A stretch of DNA of 64,000 bases from Dyadobacter sp. LHD-138. GTDB taxonomy: Bacteria; Bacteroidota; Bacteroidia; Cytophagales; Spirosomataceae. The first letter of the stretch is position 1; each line of letters starts with the position of its first letter. Of the stretch, positions 35,773 through 44,322 are shown piece by piece. The notes under the pieces are model-generated. The model made no database searches. It was not told the origin of the DNA and saw nothing but the letters and a program-made list of their open reading frames with translations. The stretch is taken from NCBI RefSeq assembly GCF_030929615.1, contig NZ_JAVFVU010000022.1, forward strand, positions 62,001-126,000, read 5' to 3'. A program made the position numbers and the translations under genes.

Positions 35773-35810
35773 TTTGTCAGGCAATGCATAAGCTGCGTAT
35801 ACCTGACAAA
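35773..35810 (-). other. Hairpin between susD and the DUF1080 gene
   Basis: Stem TTTGTCAGG (35773-35781) / CCTGACAAA (35802-35810), 9 bp with a 20-nt loop, 30 bp after the susD stop. Hairpins here often lower expression of genes downstream of susCD; no strong T-run, so partial attenuation is more likely than full termination. Confidence 0.5.
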
Positions 35811-35840
35811 ATTTGTTTTGGCATCCACTGTTTTCAGGAA

Positions 35841-37364
35841 TTACCAGTTCGGATTTTGAACCAGGGTGCCTCCGGATTTATCAATTTCGGATTGCGGTAT
35901 CGGAAACACATCATGTTTTCCATCGACATATTTGAAAAAATTACCACCCCATTGCGGATTAATCGTCGTATTATTTTGCCATCTGTCCTTGGATCTTAAA
36001 AAGCTTCCCGCAATGCCCCATCTACGCAGGTCAAAAGAAATTTTTCCTTCGAAGGTGAATTCAACGCGTCTCTCGTGGCGTATTGCTTCAAATATCTGAG
36101 CTTTGCTTAAAGTACCGGCCAGCGCAGGCATGGCCACGGATGGTCTCGACCGGACCATATTGATATACTCCACGGCTCCTGACGAATTTCCTGTTTCATT
36201 GAGCACTTCTGCGTAAAAAAGCAAAACCTCGGCATAACGGTATAATGCAAAATTAGCGGAGGTGTGCCATGGATAATTCTGTTCAATTTCAGTCCCGGTT
36301 TTTCCGGAAATCACCCATTTTTTCAAAGCATATCCTGTCCCGTTTACCACATCCTTAAAAACCTGTCCTTCAAAATTATCGCCTTTTCTAAAAATGGAAT
36401 AGCCCAGGCGCGGATCTTCCTTGGGCGTCATTTCATATTCATTGACTAGATCTTTTGTTGGTCTGATCCATCCCCAACCGCCACCAGGTACATAACCCTC
36501 ACCATTGGGCGCACTGTATGTGGTTGAAAAATTCCCCAAATTCTTACCCGTGTTCGCTTTGTACTGAATCTCGAAAACGGATTCGCTGTGGTTCTCTTTT
36601 GAGCCATCGAACAATGAAGCGTAAGAATCCAGCAGTTTGAATTTTCCGGACTTAATAACCGTTTCCAGCAGGGGTTTAGCATCGGCCCATTTCTTTTCCC
36701 AAAGGTATAGTTCGGCTAAAACAGTTTTCGCAGCGTAGGAAGTGGCGCGGCCCAAATTGGCGTCATCATAAGTATCTGGCAGCGTTTGCGCTTCTTTCAG
36801 GTCTTTTTCTGCCTGATCGAAAATATCCTGTCTTGGCGACTTGGGCACCAGTAATTCGTCAATACCCAGCGTTTTAGTGACCAAAGGTGCGTCGCCGTAC
36901 ATTTTGGCGAGCCTGAGCATCCACCAGCCACGGAGAAAATGGGCTTCTTTGAGCAACCGGGTCTTTAAGGCTTCATCCATTTCAATGCCCGGTATTTTCT
37001 CCATCGCCTGATTGGCACGATAAATCCCCTCGTATATCTGGAACCATTGATTTCCCAGTTCACCATTATTGGGCTGCAGGGTATACTGGTAGATCTGGTT
37101 CCAGGCTACTCCATCGGGATGCGGCTCGGCGTCGGAAGATTGAATATCTCCCCACATATCCATACCGGTTACATTGCTGTTGTTGTTGCCGGTATGATAA
37201 GCCAGGATCGAATTATAGCAAGCTACAATGGCCGCATTTGCATCGCCGGCAGTTTTGTAAAAGCCGTCCTGCGCAACAGACCCGACCGGATCAAGATCCA
37301 GTTTGCTATTACAGCCGCTCATCAGAACGGTAATAAATGAAAGTGAATAAATGAGTTTTTTCAT
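35841..37364 (-). CDS. RagB/SusD family outer-membrane lipoprotein
   Basis: SusD-type surface lipoprotein, 507 aa, with a lipobox ITVLMSGC (cysteine near residue 18). The family start LDLDPVGSVAQDGFYKTAGDAN, the TPR-like KEAHFLRGWWMLRLAKMYGDAP, and the closing AIRHERRVEFTFEGKISFDLRRWG and FPIPQSEIDKSGGTLVQNPNW are all present. It is paired with the STN-type SusC 42 bp upstream. In this operon it presumably captures the compound that is later oxidised by periplasmic enzymes. No carbohydrate-specific binding residues can be read. Confidence 0.95.
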   Translation of the reverse strand: MKKLIYSLSFITVLMSGCNSKLDLDPVGSVAQDGFYKTAGDANAAIVACYNSILAYHTGNNNSNVTGMDMWGDIQSSDAEPHPDGVAWNQIYQYTLQPNNGELGNQWFQIYEGIYRANQAMEKIPGIEMDEALKTRLLKEAHFLRGWWMLRLAKMYGDAPLVTKTLGIDELLVPKSPRQDIFDQAEKDLKEAQTLPDTYDDANLGRATSYAAKTVLAELYLWEKKWADAKPLLETVIKSGKFKLLDSYASLFDGSKENHSESVFEIQYKANTGKNLGNFSTTYSAPNGEGYVPGGGWGWIRPTKDLVNEYEMTPKEDPRLGYSIFRKGDNFEGQVFKDVVNGTGYALKKWVISGKTGTEIEQNYPWHTSANFALYRYAEVLLFYAEVLNETGNSSGAVEYINMVRSRPSVAMPALAGTLSKAQIFEAIRHERRVEFTFEGKISFDLRRWGIAGSFLRSKDRWQNNTTINPQWGGNFFKYVDGKHDVFPIPQSEIDKSGGTLVQNPNW

Positions 37365-37406
37365 GATATTTTGAATGGTATAATGCGTCAGTTTTAGACA
37401 GGTATT

Positions 37407-40400
37407 TTAAAAACCCAGGTTTAAGCCAGCGAAAATGGAGCGGGAAACGGGGTAGGCGGTAGGTGTCGTTTCAGGGTCAAAACCAGGGTAACTGGTGAAA
37501 GTCAATAGGTTTTGTCCGGCGATATAAAGTCTTATTTTTCCAAGTCCGGCTTTTTTTGCCAGTTTATTAGAAAAATCATAACCCAGCTGAATGTTCTGAA
37601 TCCGGATATAATCCTGTTTTCTTACCCAAAAATCGGATGATCTTGAATTGTTATTCGGGTCGCCGCCAATAATACGGGGTACATAATTGCTTGTTCCCGG
37701 GCCCGTCCAGCGATCGGCCCACATAATATTGGTTGATTCTGCGGCTCTCGCGGCGGCAAATCCGCTGGCGAAGATGTTTTGCGACCGTCCAAAATCACCA
37801 TTGACAGAAACAGACAGATCAAAGTTTTTATACCGGGCGCCGGCGTTGAAACCGATGATCTTGGTTGGCAGGAACTTTCCGATATAGGTCCTGTCTTTAT
37901 CATTAATGATATTGTCGTTGTTAAGGTCTTTAAACTTGATATCGCCCGGCGCGGCATTAGGCTGAAAGGCTGAACTTTTGACTTCCTCCGCCGTTTGGAA
38001 AATCCCGTTGTGAACGTATCCATAATATTCGTTGATGCCGTGTCCCTGGGATGTGCGCGTCTCCACGCCGCCCTGTCCGCCACCTGCCTGAATAATATCA
38101 AGCCCTTTATCCAGCTTCGTAACCTGGTTTTTGTTCAGCGTTAAGTTAAATCCGATGTTGTAACTAAATTCCTGGTTTCTGCTTGAGTTTCTGTAATCGA
38201 CTGTAAACTCCATGCCGTTATTGCGGGCGCTCCCTACATTTTGATAAGGATAGGTTGCCAGCCCGGAGAGGTTAGGGAGTGGAACACGTACGAGAACGTC
38301 GGAAGTACGACGGTCGTAATAGTCTACCACGAAACTTAGCTTGTCTGAAAAAAGATTGAATTCCAATCCGGCACCTGTCGTCTTTGTTTTTTCCCAGGAA
38401 ATATTCTGGTTGGCCAGTGCCGTTGGCGCCGCGCCCGCCACTACATTCTGCGCGCTTCCAAAGTCGTAGCTCAATCCATAATCCATCATGGATTGATAGG
38501 GGTAGATCCCAACGTCCTGATTTCCCAAAACACCGTAACCGGCTCTCAGTTTCAGATAACTTAAAGGCCCCAGCTTGCCCATCAGGAAATTTTCATTTGA
38601 CAACACCCAGCCGGCAGAAACAGATGGAAAAATACCATTTCGGTTACTTTTTGCAAACCTGGATGACTGATCCACCCTAATGCTCGATGACAATAAATAT
38701 TTCTCCTTAAATGCATAATTAACGCGTCCAAGGTAAGACTGCAGGGCCCATTCGGTGTAGTTACCCCTGGCCTGGTCATTTGCGGAGGCGGCATCCAAAA
38801 CCTGAAGGTTTTCATCATTCCTGCTGAATGTATTCCGGAATCCCCGAAGATATTCAAACCGTTCATCCTGGAAAGTATAACCAGCCATTACATCAAACTG
38901 ATGCGCGGTGTTGATCGTCTTGCTATAAGTCAGGATGTTATCAATGATGTAATTTTTAGTACTCTCGATGCCTCTTGTCAGCGTGGCGATTCCGTTCGAA
39001 TTACCAAGTCCGAAATTATAGGAGGGTACAAAATTCTTGGAATCCATATTAATGTATTCGGCACTGATACTTGATTTAAATTTCAAGCCTGCAATGATCT
39101 CGTATTCAGCATAAAGATTTCCAAGCAAACCGAGCCGGTTGCTGTTGTTCACACGCTCGTAGGCGTACACCAGCGGCGCCGTCATGGTTGTGGGCTGTCC
39201 GGCACGGTCGGCAATACCATAACTTCCATCGGTGTTGTAAGGCTTCACGTTTGGTGCGTAAATCAACGATGCATTAACCGCTCCCTGGGGATCTCCCTGC
39301 CGGGAAGCGCCATAACTAAACCCAATGCTGCTACCAATTTTTAAGCCTTTTAAAGGTTTGATATCATTGTTAACCCGCAAATTAACCCGGCTGTATTTGG
39401 AATTGAGGACGATCCCGTTGCCTTTATAATAGCTCATTGTGATCGCATGTAAATTCTTTTCCGTACCGCCGCTCAATGACAAAGAATAATTTTGTTTGCC
39501 ACCTGTTTTGAAGATCTCATCCTGCCAGTTGGTACCTTTTCCTAATGAAGAAGGGTCCGCATAGGGAGCTTCCTTTCCCTGATTTACGTAAAAATCGTTC
39601 ACCATTCCTCCGTAAGTTGCCGCATCCACCGTTCCAATTTTATGAATAACCCGGTCGAAACTATAATAAGCACCGAAATTGATAACTTCCCTTCCCACCT
39701 TCCCGCGCTTTGTTGTAACCAGTACGACACCGTTTGCACCCCTGGATCCGTAAATGGCTGCGGATGAAGCATCTTTCAGAACGGTCACCGTTTCAATGCT
39801 GCTCGGGTCCATATCTGTTAACCCTCCATTGGTGATAATCCCATCTACCACGACCAACGGAGAAGCATTCGCGCCAAAACTTCCCATTCCCCGTATCCTT
39901 AATTCCGCTCTTGAACCTGGCATACCATCCGTTTGTCGCACCATAAGCCCGGCCACTTTTCCCTGTAACGCTTGCGAAACCGAAGCCACAGCCTGGTTTT
40001 CCGTTTGTTTTCCGGAGACAACGCCAACAGCGCCTGTCAGATCTGCTTTCTTGATCGTCCCATAGCCAATCACAACGAGCTCGCTCAGTGTCTTTGTGTC
40101 AGCCAGTAACTGAACCGTAAGCGTTGTTTTATTTCCCGCTATGATTTCCTGACTCATATATCCTACAAAGCTGAATATCAGTATCATGGATTCATCTTTT
40201 ACTTCAATATTGAAATTTCCCTGCGTGTCGGTGGTTGTGCCGTTTTGGGTTCCTTTCAAAAGTACACTCACACCAGGCAATGCCTCACCTTTGTCATCCG
40301 TCACTTTCCCCCTAATTATTTGTTCTGTTGCCGGCACAGGTTCAATGAATACCTGATCCTTCCTTTTTTCCTGTCTTTTAATGACAATACTCTTGTTGAA

Positions 40401-40733
40401 AATCTTGTAAGACAGGGGAAGGTTCTGAAAGAGCTGTGACAATGCCTGATCAATGGTGGCATTTTTGATACTCAGCGTAACCGTTTTTGAAGTAGGCAAA
40501 TCAAGTTTATCATACAGAAATAGATATTCCGTTTGCTTTTCAATGACCTTTAAAGCGGTTTCAATAGGGATATTACGCTCATTCATGGAAATTTTCTGAC
40601 TAAACCCAATGGCCGTTACCTGAGATAACGTGGCCATTAACAGAAACGTGATCAGCTTCATTGTCAATAGGAGTTTTGGAGGTACAGATACCAGATAATA
40701 TCTCCTATGCAGGAGTAAAAAGTTAATTTTCAT
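37407..40733 (-). CDS. SusC/RagA TonB-linked protein with STN signalling domain
   Basis: Outer-membrane transducer of the SusC class, 1108 aa from the ATG at 40733 (MKINFLLLHRRYYL), a start whose LLLHRR...PKLLLTMKL leader is typical of this group; the frame is open 31 codons further. Domains: signal peptide to about residue 44, an STN (secretin/TonB N-terminal) domain at about 46-110, a carboxypeptidase-regulatory-like domain at about 130-199, the plug (VVIGYGTIKKADLTGAV), and the barrel. The STN domain contacts FecR-type anti-sigma factors, so ligand binding probably switches on the adjacent sigma factor. FecR and sigma genes lie just upstream. Confidence 0.95.
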   Translation of the reverse strand: MKINFLLLHRRYYLVSVPPKLLLTMKLITFLLMATLSQVTAIGFSQKISMNERNIPIETALKVIEKQTEYLFLYDKLDLPTSKTVTLSIKNATIDQALSQLFQNLPLSYKIFNKSIVIKRQEKRKDQVFIEPVPATEQIIRGKVTDDKGEALPGVSVLLKGTQNGTTTDTQGNFNIEVKDESMILIFSFVGYMSQEIIAGNKTTLTVQLLADTKTLSELVVIGYGTIKKADLTGAVGVVSGKQTENQAVASVSQALQGKVAGLMVRQTDGMPGSRAELRIRGMGSFGANASPLVVVDGIITNGGLTDMDPSSIETVTVLKDASSAAIYGSRGANGVVLVTTKRGKVGREVINFGAYYSFDRVIHKIGTVDAATYGGMVNDFYVNQGKEAPYADPSSLGKGTNWQDEIFKTGGKQNYSLSLSGGTEKNLHAITMSYYKGNGIVLNSKYSRVNLRVNNDIKPLKGLKIGSSIGFSYGASRQGDPQGAVNASLIYAPNVKPYNTDGSYGIADRAGQPTTMTAPLVYAYERVNNSNRLGLLGNLYAEYEIIAGLKFKSSISAEYINMDSKNFVPSYNFGLGNSNGIATLTRGIESTKNYIIDNILTYSKTINTAHQFDVMAGYTFQDERFEYLRGFRNTFSRNDENLQVLDAASANDQARGNYTEWALQSYLGRVNYAFKEKYLLSSSIRVDQSSRFAKSNRNGIFPSVSAGWVLSNENFLMGKLGPLSYLKLRAGYGVLGNQDVGIYPYQSMMDYGLSYDFGSAQNVVAGAAPTALANQNISWEKTKTTGAGLEFNLFSDKLSFVVDYYDRRTSDVLVRVPLPNLSGLATYPYQNVGSARNNGMEFTVDYRNSSRNQEFSYNIGFNLTLNKNQVTKLDKGLDIIQAGGGQGGVETRTSQGHGINEYYGYVHNGIFQTAEEVKSSAFQPNAAPGDIKFKDLNNDNIINDKDRTYIGKFLPTKIIGFNAGARYKNFDLSVSVNGDFGRSQNIFASGFAAARAAESTNIMWADRWTGPGTSNYVPRIIGGDPNNNSRSSDFWVRKQDYIRIQNIQLGYDFSNKLAKKAGLGKIRLYIAGQNLLTFTSYPGFDPETTPTAYPVSRSIFAGLNLGF

Positions 40734-40956
40734 ATATTTGTAAGGTTTGGGTGTTACAAGAATTGCTTTCTGAACAAAGTTGTATTTGCGAGGCCCGAAT
40801 TTGCGCAGGGGAAATGTTTGCAGCATTTTCCCTGTTTTATGTTATGGCCAGCCGTTTTTTTCAAGGTGGTTTTTGCGGGATCATAGTGGCAGATATGTTT
40901 AAAAATTAGACAACTCCTATATAAAACTGTTAACGATTGTCACTATACGATACTTG

Positions 40957-42156
40957 TCACGAAGAGACAATCACCTTATTATCTGCAAGCCTGCAATTGA
41001 CACCGGCATAGCGAAGCATGCTGAGCAATTCCGAAATATTGACATTCCTGGAAACTTTACCCGTAAACTGTCGTATGGGGATCTTGCCGACGTATTTTAC
41101 GTCAATGTTGTACCATCGCGCGGCCTGTCGCATGACCTCTTCTATCCCCGAATCTTTGAAATAAAACAAACCATTTTTCCAGGCAATTGTCGCCTCTACG
41201 TCCACGAATCTGGAAACTATTTGGCCTCCGGATAGCACAGAAGCCTGCTCACCGGGCTTCAGCTGTTTGTTTTTATAAGCACTCCTTAATGAAACCGAAC
41301 CTTCGACCAAAGTTGTTTTTGAGGATTCTTCGTCTTCATAAGCCATGATATTGAAGGAAGTACCCAGCACTTCCACTTCGTTGCTCCCGAATAACACCCG
41401 GAATGGCTTTGATTTATCCTTGGCCACTTCAAAAAAAACTTCGCCGGTTATCTCTACGGTCCGCTCATTTTTGCTAAATACTGCCGGAAACCGGATCGAA
41501 GATGATGCATTAAGCCAAACCTTGCTGCCATCTGGTAAAACAACCTGATACTGCCCGCCTTTGGGTGTTGAAAGTAGGTTTATGTGCGGTGATATGGCGG
41601 AATTATCAGCGTTTTTTGTATCATAAATCAATTTTCCGTCCTCTGTTTTTCGTACATCCGTGGAGCCCTGTTGGGCCAGCAAGCCGTTGGTAGCGCTGTC
41701 AAGTGAAATTTTCGATCCGTCTGCCAGGGTTAGTATCGCCCTGTTGCTTCCAGGTGGAATGTCTTTGCTGATTTTCCTTGCCACAGTCTCCAGCGGTTTA
41801 TCCGCTGTTTTTTGATACTTCCAGAAAACGCCAAAACCAATTAATACAACGGCGGCGGCAGCAACATATCGCCACCAGTGCAGGCTTCTTACTTCTGCTG
41901 TTTCAAATTCTTCATTCTCAATCGGTTTATCGTCCGGCTTCAGAATTGAATCCAATATGCCCGCACTTTTGTCCGCAGTAAAAAGATTATCATCCGTGTT
42001 CAGATTTTCCCATGCATCCTGTACAAGTGCGGCGAGCAACTTATCATTTTTTGCATTGCTAATAAGGGTTAATAATTCATCCGTTTCCTTCGCACTTGCG
42101 TCGCCGTTGTAATAAAGATTAAATAGAATTGCCAGCCTTGCAGGAGAAGTCGCCAT
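40957..42156 (-). CDS. FecR family anti-sigma factor
   Basis: A 399-residue anti-sigma factor. A cytoplasmic N-terminal region binds the sigma factor; a membrane segment lies at about residues 95-112 (WRYVAAAAVVLIGFGVFW); the periplasmic part has the FecR domain (LSTPKGGQYQVVLPDGSKVW, KNERTVEITGEVFFEVAKD, GTSFNIMAYEDE) and a C-terminal DUF4974-like domain (FTGKVSRNVNISELLSML) that interacts with the STN domain of the transducer. It follows the sigma gene by 48 bp and precedes the STN-type SusC by 223 bp, the canonical order for a surface-signalling unit. Confidence 0.95.
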   Translation of the reverse strand: MATSPARLAILFNLYYNGDASAKETDELLTLISNAKNDKLLAALVQDAWENLNTDDNLFTADKSAGILDSILKPDDKPIENEEFETAEVRSLHWWRYVAAAAVVLIGFGVFWKYQKTADKPLETVARKISKDIPPGSNRAILTLADGSKISLDSATNGLLAQQGSTDVRKTEDGKLIYDTKNADNSAISPHINLLSTPKGGQYQVVLPDGSKVWLNASSSIRFPAVFSKNERTVEITGEVFFEVAKDKSKPFRVLFGSNEVEVLGTSFNIMAYEDEESSKTTLVEGSVSLRSAYKNKQLKPGEQASVLSGGQIVSRFVDVEATIAWKNGLFYFKDSGIEEVMRQAARWYNIDVKYVGKIPIRQFTGKVSRNVNISELLSMLRYAGVNCRLADNKVIVSS

Positions 42157-42204
42157 TTGTCATCGGGTTTATGTTGAACCGCAATAAATTTTCATTCTTT
42201 GTAT

Positions 42205-42840
42205 CTAAGACAGAAAAAGTGTGACAAAAGGGGGTAGTAGGATACGGATATTTTTAAATAAAAATAAAATAATAAATAATGCATTGATAATCATCTTCTT
42301 ACGGATGTAGGAGCTGATTGATTCGGAGGAGAGTTGTAAGTATTTCTTCACCGTCTCCCGCGACAAATTGAGCCGGACTGCAATTTCGGCGTATTGAAGC
42401 CGTTCATGCCTGCTTAACAAATATACCTGGCGTTGTTGGGGAGGCAGGTGGTCAATCGCTTCGTCAATAAGAATGTATCGTTCGTGTTCTTCACCTGCTT
42501 CTTCCATCTCCACATCATAAATGGTCTCATTGAAATCTGTTGAAATGGTTCTTTCCTGCGCCACTTTTTTAAGGCAGCTGAGCGCATGATTTTTTGAAAT
42601 GACGTACAGGTAAGCCTGGAAATTTTGAATCTCACTGAGCGATTCGCGGCCAATCCATATTTTCAAAAACACGTCCTGTACAATTTCCTCAGCCAATTCA
42701 TAGGACTTTGTCAAGCGGAAAATATGACTGCCGAGCCGTTGGTGATATCGGTTGAAAAGAATTCCAAAAGCCCTTTCATCGCCTGCTGCGGCGTGCCGTA
42801 ACACTTCGTTTTCTTCGTATAAAAGAGATATGTATGACAT
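42205..42840 (-). CDS. ECF-type RNA polymerase sigma factor (FecI-like)
   Basis: Extracytoplasmic-function sigma factor, 211 aa. Region 2 reads FGILFNRYHQRLGSHIF and YELAEEIVQDVFLKIW (about residues 25-64); region 4 has LPPQQRQVYLLSRHERLQY and EIAVRLNLSRETVKKYL (about 134-170). The chain ends in a strongly hydrophobic tail (ALFIILFLFKNIRILL), seen in other Bacteroidota ECF factors and possibly membrane-interacting. It is the first gene of the FecIR-SusCD series and is probably released from FecR when the SusC transducer binds its ligand. Confidence 0.94.
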   Translation of the reverse strand: MSYISLLYEENEVLRHAAAGDERAFGILFNRYHQRLGSHIFRLTKSYELAEEIVQDVFLKIWIGRESLSEIQNFQAYLYVISKNHALSCLKKVAQERTISTDFNETIYDVEMEEAGEEHERYILIDEAIDHLPPQQRQVYLLSRHERLQYAEIAVRLNLSRETVKKYLQLSSESISSYIRKKMIINALFIILFLFKNIRILLPPFVTLFLS

Positions 42841-42913
42841 TTTATTATGGTAAAGTCGTTACATCAACCGCCGACATTCGAACATGCGAGACTTACAAAC
42901 GCAACAATAGTAC

Positions 42914-42937
42914 ATATTTAATATTAAAATTAAATAT
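42914..42937. promoter_or_regulatory. AT-rich palindrome upstream of the sigma gene
   Basis: Perfect 9-bp arms ATATTTAAT (42914-42922) / ATTAAATAT (42929-42937), 6-nt spacer, about 75 bp upstream of the sigma ATG. It could be a regulator site or simply AT-rich promoter DNA. Confidence 0.35.
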
Positions 42938-43102
42938 ATCGTTTTTCTACTTTACTAAAATGGACTTATTTCTACCGGGATGATAAGATTACTATGATTG
43001 TAAATGCCACGATCTTTGATGCAGCGGGATTTAAAGTATCCAGGGCCCGTAAGCCCTGTGATTACCGGAATTAATTACGGATCGTTGGCGTAATTACTTT
43101 TT

Positions 43103-43510
43103 TCATTCAATCCGCAACTTCTTTTCTTCAGCCATTTTCCTTTTCTCTGGGTCATATTTTACAAAAATATTGATCCAGATCAGTCTGGCAAGGCGGAACA
43201 TAACTGGTATCAGCAAGACGTAGGCGACCACCAGGCCTATCAGCACATACTCCATTTCGAGCCCTAATATCAACACAAACCCAACAAAAAAAACGACCAT
43301 CAATGCGACAGACAGGGCATAACTCACATACATGGATCCGATGTAAAATCCAGGTTCCCTTGTGAAAGACTCTTCGCAATAGGCACATTCCTCATTCAGT
43401 TTATCAAACTTTTTGAGGTTATAAGGATTGTTTGTTTTAAAGAAAGAGCCTGTCTGGCACTTAGGACATTTGTTAGAAAAGATACTGTATAGTTTGGTGC
43501 CTTTAAACAT
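43103..43510 (-). CDS. DUF983 family membrane protein
   Basis: A 135-residue protein with an N-terminal zinc-ribbon-like part and membrane helices. Start at ATG 43510 (MFKGTKLYSIF); a TTG three codons earlier is unlikely. Four cysteines form two CxxC pairs, CPKCQTG and CAYCEE (about residues 15-45), and two hydrophobic segments follow (YALSVALMVVFFVGFVLIL and YVLIGLVVAYVLLIPVMF). DUF983 is widespread in Bacteroidota and proteobacteria; its role is not established, although members are often linked to oxidase or envelope genes. The NUDIX gene precedes it on the same strand (66 bp). Confidence 0.85.
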   Translation of the reverse strand: MFKGTKLYSIFSNKCPKCQTGSFFKTNNPYNLKKFDKLNEECAYCEESFTREPGFYIGSMYVSYALSVALMVVFFVGFVLILGLEMEYVLIGLVVAYVLLIPVMFRLARLIWINIFVKYDPEKRKMAEEKKLRIE

Positions 43511-43576
43511 GAAAATCAAGGTTCGTGAATAAAAAATTTAATCAGAGATGCGCAGCTTTTGCACATCTCCGTATGC

Positions 43577-44266
43577 TTATTGTTCTTTGAGATTCTGAAT
43601 TTTTTTCAGGTTGTCAACCACGTAGCGAATGGAGCTGAATGAATTAATCAGAATTGATTTTGCCTCCAATGGCGTGTACCAGTCCAGTTTTTCAATCTGT
43701 TCTTCTGCCTGAGGGCTCATTTTTGAATCATCCAGGCAATCGAAAAGGTACCATTTGGTACGTTTCAGAATTCGGCTGTTGTTCATGGTATAAGTATGCC
43801 AGGTCGTGCAGATCTTATCGCGGACCAGCGCCTTCACACCAGTCTCTTCTTCAATTTCCCGGATGGCTGCCGTTTTGGAGTTTTCTCCTTTGTCCAGTTT
43901 ACCTTTTGGTAAATCCCATTTTTTGCGGCGGTACATGAAAAGCCATTTATCATCTTTCACCACCACACCACCTGCGGCTTTAATGACTTTGTACAGGCCT
44001 TTTACTTTTTCTTCCACTTCTGCCTTTTCACGGGTTGCCATGGTGATGGAAAGCATCTGTTTAGGGATTTCCCTTTCAAGCACATCGATTACCTGTATGG
44101 CAGTGGTTGCTGTGGCATTTAGAAAAAGAACATGGCCGGTAAGCATACTTTTCTGAAGCTTCTCAAGCCTCAGATCCACAATGTGATCAAAATCAGATGT
44201 TTCTGCGGCAGTAAGTTGGTTTGTCCGTACAATTCGGAAAGGACGGTCGTCGAAAAAAATAATCAT
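43577..44266 (-). CDS. NUDIX hydrolase
   Basis: A 229-residue protein with a long N-terminal extension and a C-terminal NUDIX domain. The NUDIX box is complete: G122, E128, then REIEEETGV ending at residue 144 (Gx5Ex7REUxEExGU). Enzymes of this family hydrolyse nucleoside diphosphates linked to another group; the specific substrate cannot be told. The gene is divergent from the CNNM-pyrE pair with only 56 bp between, a neighbourhood with pyrE that is common in Bacteroidota. Confidence 0.92.
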   Translation of the reverse strand: MIIFFDDRPFRIVRTNQLTAAETSDFDHIVDLRLEKLQKSMLTGHVLFLNATATTAIQVIDVLEREIPKQMLSITMATREKAEVEEKVKGLYKVIKAAGGVVVKDDKWLFMYRRKKWDLPKGKLDKGENSKTAAIREIEEETGVKALVRDKICTTWHTYTMNNSRILKRTKWYLFDCLDDSKMSPQAEEQIEKLDWYTPLEAKSILINSFSSIRYVVDNLKKIQNLKEQ

Positions 44267-44322
44267 TTGTTGTTGGTACGGATGTCGATCAGCAAAATTA
44301 AGTAAAGAGTTTAGTTTAGACA

